DNA of 8,094 nt from the NCBI GenBank assembly GCA_945873015.1, contig CAMCBY010000173.1, forward strand, positions 1-8,094, given 5' to 3'. The notes beneath the pieces are model-generated. The model was not told the origin of the DNA. It saw only the letters and a program-made list of their open reading frames with translations, and searched no databases. This document shows positions 5,653 to 8,094 of the stretch, in pieces. Numbering within the stretch: the stretch's first letter is position 1; each line of letters begins with the position of its first letter. The stretch comes from Klebsiella pneumoniae. Lineage in GTDB: Bacteria; Pseudomonadota; Gammaproteobacteria; Ga0077536. A program made the position numbers and the translations under genes.

Positions 5653-6261
5653 TCAATGCAACGCGGACACATAGCGCGCCAGATTTTTGATGTCGTCCTC
5701 GGTCAGACGTTTCGCAATCGTGCGCATCATCTGCTGAGCATCGGTTTGACGCGTGCCATTGTGATAGTTCTGCAACTGCGCGACGGTATAGTCGAACTGC
5801 TGCCCGCGCAGTGCCGGATAACCGGACGCCGGGTTGCCGCCGCCATCAGGACCGTGGCAGGCCATACAGGCCGGAATGCCGCGCTCGGCATCGCCACCAC
5901 GGTAGAGTTTCTGGCCGGCTTCCGCTGCCGCGACCTGGTCGGCGGCAAGTGGTTTGACCTTCAAGGTCTGGGCGGCAAAAAAATCTGCAATCTCTACCAT
6001 GTCGCCGGGTTCGAGCGAGGCCACCATCGGGGCCATCGACGCGTTCTGGCGGGTACCCGCCTTGAAGGCTTTTAACTGGGCAACGATGTAGGCCGGATTC
6101 TGGGCTGCGAGGTTCGGCCAGATCGGATTGCTGCTGTTACCATCGGCACCGTGGCAGGCTGTACACACCATCGCCTTGGCTTTGCCATCAGCCTGAGCCG
6201 CGGTGGCGGCGAACGCCACGCATAGCACGGCCACCGCCAGGAACGCGTTCCTCTTATGCAT
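5653..6261 (-). CDS. Diheme cytochrome c4
   Basis: This is a periplasmic diheme electron carrier that passes electrons from the bc1 complex or other donors to terminal oxidases such as cbb3-type. The 202 residues start with a signal peptide (MHKRNAFLAVAVLCVAFAATAAQA, likely cut at residue 24). There are two homologous class I cytochrome domains. The first has the heme motif C33-T-A-C36-H37 with a candidate axial Met76 or Met79 in SMAPM. The second has C132-M-A-C135-H136 with Met178 or Met179 in QQMMRTIAKRLT. The paired patterns YIVAQLKAFKAGTR and YTVAQLQNYHNGTR show the internal duplication. The length fits cytochrome c4 (about 190 residues mature). The start is ATG at 6259-6261. A perfect TATAAT lies 33-38 bases upstream, and dsbA follows on the same strand. 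Confidence 0.95.
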   Translation of the reverse strand: MHKRNAFLAVAVLCVAFAATAAQADGKAKAMVCTACHGADGNSSNPIWPNLAAQNPAYIVAQLKAFKAGTRQNASMAPMVASLEPGDMVEIADFFAAQTLKVKPLAADQVAAAEAGQKLYRGGDAERGIPACMACHGPDGGGNPASGYPALRGQQFDYTVAQLQNYHNGTRQTDAQQMMRTIAKRLTEDDIKNLARYVSALH

Positions 6262-6274
6262 CTCTTGCTCTCGC

Positions 6275-6303
6275 TTGCGGGAAGTCAGGCGTGATTATAT
6301 ACG
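6275..6303 (+). promoter_or_regulatory. Candidate engB promoter overlapping the divergent cytochrome c4 promoter
   Basis: On the plus strand TTGCGG (6275-6280), 17 bases and TATACG (6298-6303) form a weak sigma-70 promoter; TATATA at 6296-6301 is an alternative -10 with a short spacer. It would place a start near 6310 and a leader of about 64 bases before the engB ATG. It overlaps the minus-strand -10 of cytochrome c4, so the two promoters would compete for polymerase if both are real. Confidence 0.35.
6294..6299 (-). promoter_or_regulatory. -10 element of the cytochrome c4 promoter
   Basis: The minus strand reads TATAAT, a perfect sigma-70 -10, 33-38 bases upstream of the cytochrome c4 start codon. 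The region 16-18 bases further upstream has no good -35 (TGCAGA at best). A transcription start near 6287 would give a leader of about 26 bases. Confidence 0.6.
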
Positions 6304-6373
6304 GGACGACGCCGTGATCTGCACTAATGCGTACGGCAAATCAGCGCAATGCGGCGAACGGCGGGACGAGCGA

Positions 6374-6997
6374 ATGATAGAGAACGGAACAGAGCGGGCG
6401 CGCAAGCTGCTCAAGCAGGCGCAGTTCACCCTGAGTGTGCCCGAAGCCCGCCTTCTGCCAGCGGATGTCGGGCGCGAGATCGCTTTCGCGGGCCGCTCTA
6501 ACGCGGGCAAATCCAGTGCCCTTAACGTGCTGTGCGCGCAGCGCGGCCTGGCTCGCACCAGCCGTACGCCGGGCCGCACCCAGCACATCGTCGTGTTTGA
6601 ACTCGACGATGGGCGGCGTCTGATCGACTTGCCCGGTTTTGGCTACGCCAAGGTCGCCAAGGCGATGCGCGCCCACTGGGAAGAAGCGTTGCCTGAATAC
6701 CTCGAGACCCGCGCCTCATTGTCAGGCCTCATTCTGCTGATGGACATCCGCCATCCGCTCAAGCCGCAGGACGTCGCGGTGTTGGAATGGTGTAGTCACG
6801 CAGGCGTGCCAGCCCACGTCTTGTTGAACAAGTGCGACAAACTCGGGCGTGGACCCGCCACCGCGACGCTCCATCAAGTGACCGCCACCATCGCTAAACA
6901 AGGCTGGGCGGCCAGCGCGCAATTGTTTTCGGCCTTGAAGCAGGATGGCACCGCGCAGGCCTGGCAGGTGCTGGCGACGTGGTTGCAGTTGGAGTGA
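6374..6997 (+). CDS. engB: Ribosome biogenesis GTP-binding protein EngB (YihA/YsxC)
   Basis: EngB is an essential TRAFAC-class GTPase needed for assembly of the large ribosomal subunit. Counted from the ATG at 6374 it has 207 residues, normal for the family. All G motifs are visible: G1 G40-RSNAGKSS48 (P-loop), G2 around T65 in SRTPGRTQ, G3 D85-LPG88 within DLPGFGYAKV, G4 N152-KCD155 and G5 SAL at 186-188. The N-terminal ARKLLKQAQFTLSVPEA is the usual EngB lead. The same frame is open back to 6203, but those 57 extra codons overlap the cytochrome c4 gene and its promoter and have no family counterpart, so I use the internal ATG. Its ribosome binding site is weak (GGCGGGACGAG region). It is divergent from cytochrome c4. 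Its stop codon abuts the terminator of the candidate small RNA on the other strand. Confidence 0.95.
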   Translation: MIENGTERARKLLKQAQFTLSVPEARLLPADVGREIAFAGRSNAGKSSALNVLCAQRGLARTSRTPGRTQHIVVFELDDGRRLIDLPGFGYAKVAKAMRAHWEEALPEYLETRASLSGLILLMDIRHPLKPQDVAVLEWCSHAGVPAHVLLNKCDKLGRGPATATLHQVTATIAKQGWAASAQLFSALKQDGTAQAWQVLATWLQLE

Positions 6998-7046
6998 AAA
7001 AAAGGGCCCCGGTGCAGGCTGTCAGGGGGACGGACTGACCGGGGCC
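6997..7046 (-). terminator. Strong intrinsic terminator read on the minus strand
   Basis: GGCCCCGGT (7005-7013) pairs with ACCGGGGCC (7038-7046). The stem extends by CAG/CTG past one bulged G, and the loop is C-rich on the minus strand. On the minus strand it is followed, after one C, by seven T residues (complement of A6997-A7003). On the plus strand only ACTTTGTT follows, so it serves engB poorly and a minus-strand transcript well. Because rpmE has hairpins closer to its own stop, this terminator probably belongs to the candidate small RNA at 6997-7132. Confidence 0.85.
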
Positions 7047-7132
7047 ACTTTGTTGCCCGATTGGGGGATCGGGCGTCGCCGGCCTTGGGAGGGGGGTGGC
7101 CGGCTCGTTCTGGCGAACGTGATGATGTGACT
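6997..7132 (-). ncRNA. Candidate small regulatory RNA next to engB (Spot 42/ErsA position)
   Basis: No protein family is visible here, but the minus strand can form four hairpins in a row. The first is CGTTC-GCCA-GAACG (7106-7119). The second is a 7-bp GCCGGCC/GGCCGGC stem with a 13-base loop ACCCCCCUCCCAA (7078-7104). The third is a 7-bp GCCCGAU/AUCGGGC stem with loop CCCCCA (7055-7074). The last is the terminator hairpin, with U7. An A-rich single-stranded AACAAAGU separates the last two and could bind Hfq. A weak promoter, TTGCGC (7161-7166), 17 bases, TCAAAT (7138-7143), would start the RNA near 7132, giving about 136 bases. The C-rich loops look like Shine-Dalgarno-pairing sites. The place, beside engB on the opposite strand, is that of spf in E. 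coli and ErsA in Pseudomonas. Homology to either is not shown; the 5' end is approximate. Confidence 0.6.
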
Positions 7133-7137
7133 AAGGG

Positions 7138-7166
7138 ATTTGAGCTTGGTTCCAGACCGGGCGCAA
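7138..7166 (-). promoter_or_regulatory. Candidate promoter of the small RNA
   Basis: The minus strand has TTGCGC at 7161-7166, a 17-base spacer and TCAAAT at 7138-7143. The -35 matches at three of six positions and the -10 at four. It lies between the possible rpmE terminator (7185-7214) and the hairpin series, which is the right place for an independent small-RNA promoter. The match is weak, so an activator or alternative sigma factor may be involved. Confidence 0.35.
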
Positions 7167-7184
7167 ATTGGTGCCGTGGCTCAG

Positions 7185-7214
7185 AAAAAAAATCTCATGC
7201 GGTCGATACGCGAG
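7185..7214 (-). terminator. Possible intrinsic terminator of rpmE
   Basis: On the minus strand CTCGCG pairs with CGC-GAG (with an AU bulge) around a 7-base loop (7194-7214). It is followed, after one A, by eight T residues (complement of A7185-A7192). The stem is short but the T-run is the longest in the window. It would end rpmE transcripts about 90-115 bases after the stop codon and insulate the small-RNA promoter. Confidence 0.5.
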
Positions 7215-7230
7215 GCCCAGAAACGCAAGC

Positions 7231-7293
7231 GGCGCGTTAAAACGCGCCACTTATAGAGATGTCGAGAGCCCCGCGCTGCCGAGCAGGCGCGGG
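7231..7293 (-). other. Two 3' hairpins after rpmE
   Basis: Just past the rpmE stop codon are two compact hairpins. CCCGCGCTGC (7270-7279) pairs with GCA-GCGCGGG (7283-7293, one bulged G), with a 3-base loop. GGCGCGTT (7231-7238) pairs exactly with AACGCGCC (7241-7248), with a 2-base loop. Neither has a T-run behind it, so they more likely protect or process the 3' end of the message than terminate it. Confidence 0.5.
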
Positions 7294-7301
7294 TCAGGGT
7301 C

Positions 7302-7511
7302 TCAGGCCGGGCCGCCGTACTTGCGACGGAACTTGTCGATGCGGCCGGCGGTATCGACCACCTTCTGCTGACCGGTATAGAACGGGTGGCAGGACGAGCA
7401 CACGTCCAGTTGCAGCTGCTCGCTGTGTAGCGTCGAGCGCGTCTGGAAGGTGTTGCCACAGCTGCACTTGACCGTGATGTCGTGGTATTTGGGATGGGTA
7501 TCCGATTTCAT
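7302..7511 (-). CDS. rpmE: 50S ribosomal protein L31, zinc-binding type
   Basis: L31 is a large-subunit protein that bridges to the small subunit. The 69 residues start MKSDTHPKYHDITVKCSCGN. The zinc-ligand pattern is complete: C16-S-C18 and C38-S-S-C41, in CSCGN and VCSSCHPFYTG. This is the zinc-containing type A form (RpmE), not the cysteine-free YkgM/RpmE2 form used under zinc starvation. The conserved GRIDKFRRKYG end is present. The ATG at 7509-7511 has only a weak ribosome binding site (GAGCAG). A good sigma-70 promoter lies about 35 bases upstream and several hairpins lie downstream, so the gene is probably transcribed alone. Confidence 0.96.
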   Translation of the reverse strand: MKSDTHPKYHDITVKCSCGNTFQTRSTLHSEQLQLDVCSSCHPFYTGQQKVVDTAGRIDKFRRKYGGPA

Positions 7512-7544
7512 GGACGCTGCTCGATAGCTCGCAAAAGGGCCCGA

Positions 7545-7573
7545 ATTCTAGGTCTCGTCCCGTAGCATTGCAA
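7545..7573 (-). promoter_or_regulatory. Sigma-70 type promoter of rpmE
   Basis: On the minus strand TTGCAA (7568-7573), a 17-base spacer and TAGAAT (7545-7550) form the best complete sigma-70 promoter in the window. The GC-rich GGGCCC just after the -10 could act as a stringent-response discriminator, usual for ribosomal protein genes. A start near 7538 gives a leader of about 27 bases. Confidence 0.65.
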
Positions 7574-7591
7574 GGCGCAAAGACACCAGGC

Positions 7592-7948
7592 CTAGTCTGT
7601 GCGTCGCGCGAAGGGCAGTACCGTTGCCTGGCGAGTGGGCTGTTCGCGCACCGGCTTGACCCCGGCGAGCTGCTCAAGGTTGTCCACCAACCCACCTTCG
7701 CCCAGTACCTTGTCCCACATGAGACTCGAGATCTTGAGGCAGGCCCCCAGCGGATTGTCGGCCCGCTCGCGCTCGCGGTCGATTTGCCATTGCAGGCCTT
7801 CGAGCCGGCGACGCTGGGACAGTGGTGCGGATTCGATCAGGCTCTGCAGAACTTGGCGACGCGCCGATTCGAACGCATTCGGATCGTGGCGGGCAAGGCT
7901 GACCCACTGGTCGAACGGGAAATCTTCGTCTTGGTTATCAATGCTCAT
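7592..7948 (-). CDS. DUF3135 domain-containing protein of unknown function
   Basis: The 118 residues begin MSIDNQDEDFPFDQWVSLAR. The protein matches the pattern of the DUF3135 family: an FDxWxxLAxxDPxAFExxRRxxLxxLI start (10-38), then RRRLEGLQWQID (47-57), RERADNPLGACLKISSLMWDKV (60-81) and a variable tail. No function is known for the family that I can name. The protein is predicted to be soluble, highly charged and helical, with no signal peptide. The ATG at 7946-7948 has no clear Shine-Dalgarno sequence. It lies 83 bases downstream of an exonuclease III gene on the same strand and 80 bases upstream of rpmE. The rpmE promoter begins inside this gap, so a shared transcript with exonuclease III is possible but not shown. 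Confidence 0.88.
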   Translation of the reverse strand: MSIDNQDEDFPFDQWVSLARHDPNAFESARRQVLQSLIESAPLSQRRRLEGLQWQIDRERERADNPLGACLKISSLMWDKVLGEGGLVDNLEQLAGVKPVREQPTRQATVLPFARRTD

Positions 7949-8031
7949 GGGTCAAGACTACTGAGCGCTGCGCTTTCGAGGCGCGAATCAGTCGACACAT
8001 TGGCCGAAACTTGAGTTAAGGATTGTGTCAG

Positions 8032-8094
8032 TCATAGCTGCAGGCGCGCCACCACCGGCGCGTGGTCCGAGGGTTTTTCCCAACGGCGCGGCGC
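8032..8094 (-). CDS. xthA: Exodeoxyribonuclease III, C-terminal end only (cut by right window edge)
   Basis: The minus strand encodes APRRWEKPSDHAPVVARLQL and then TGA (8032-8034), open to the right edge. W-x-K-P-S-D-H-A-P-V is the C-terminal signature of the exonuclease III / AP endonuclease family, with the catalytic Asp-His pair. This enzyme cuts DNA at abasic sites and trims 3' blocks during base excision repair. Only 20 residues are visible. The family is clear; the choice of XthA over a paralogue of the same fold is likely but not certain. Confidence 0.8.
   Translation of the reverse strand, partial: APRRWEKPSDHAPVVARLQL

Noticed and set aside
6203..6373. N-terminal extension of EngB by 57 codons
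   Set aside because: It overlaps the cytochrome c4 gene and its TATAAT, encodes a Cys- and Arg-rich stretch unlike EngB, and would exceed the family length.
7250..7255. TATAAG on the minus strand after rpmE as a second small-RNA promoter
   Set aside because: It is a good -10 match, but there is no -35 at the right distance (CAGCGC), and it lies between two rpmE hairpins.
7949..8031. Gap between exonuclease III and the DUF3135 gene
   Set aside because: Searched for a promoter, terminator or small gene; nothing convincing was seen.
1..8094. CRISPR arrays, insertion sequences, tRNAs or defence systems
   Set aside because: No regularly spaced repeats, transposase motifs, tRNA-like cloverleafs or defence-gene families were seen; all large genes belong to core cellular families.

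Overview
The window is ordinary, densely packed chromosome from a high-GC proteobacterium, most likely a gammaproteobacterium. The evidence is the mix of families (proteobacterial LeuA, Lrp, PstS, DsbA, diheme cytochrome c4, EngB, VF530 and DUF3135 proteins). The block engB / cytochrome c4 / dsbA / GGDEF protein also has the same order I recall around dsbA in Pseudomonas. The taxonomic call is inference; there is no rRNA gene in the window. I see no prophage, transposase, tRNA or CRISPR array.

Layout from left to right: the 5' part of leuA (minus strand, cut by the left edge) faces away from an Lrp/AsnC regulator (plus). A VF530-family small protein (minus) converges on lrp. Next comes a stand-alone pstS (minus) with a clear PhoB box, its own -10 and a strong intrinsic terminator. 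Upstream of pstS lies a 143-bp hairpin-forming inverted repeat, then a GGDEF diguanylate cyclase, dsbA and cytochrome c4 (all minus). engB runs in the other direction (plus) from a divergent promoter region shared with cytochrome c4. The 304-bp gap after engB looks like a structured small-RNA gene on the minus strand. Then follow rpmE (zinc-type L31), a DUF3135 protein and the last 20 codons of an exonuclease III (all minus).

Functional themes: leucine synthesis next to an Lrp-type regulator; phosphate scavenging under PhoB control; periplasmic redox (cytochrome c4 and DsbA, a likely two-gene transcript with a perfect palindrome between the genes); c-di-GMP synthesis; and ribosome assembly and zinc (EngB, L31).

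The most interesting element is the candidate small RNA at about 6997-7132 (minus). It has four consecutive hairpins, C-rich loops and a terminator with seven U residues. It lies beside engB on the opposite strand, which is where Spot 42 (spf) sits in E. coli and ErsA in Pseudomonas. The second is the 143-bp palindromic element upstream of pstS.
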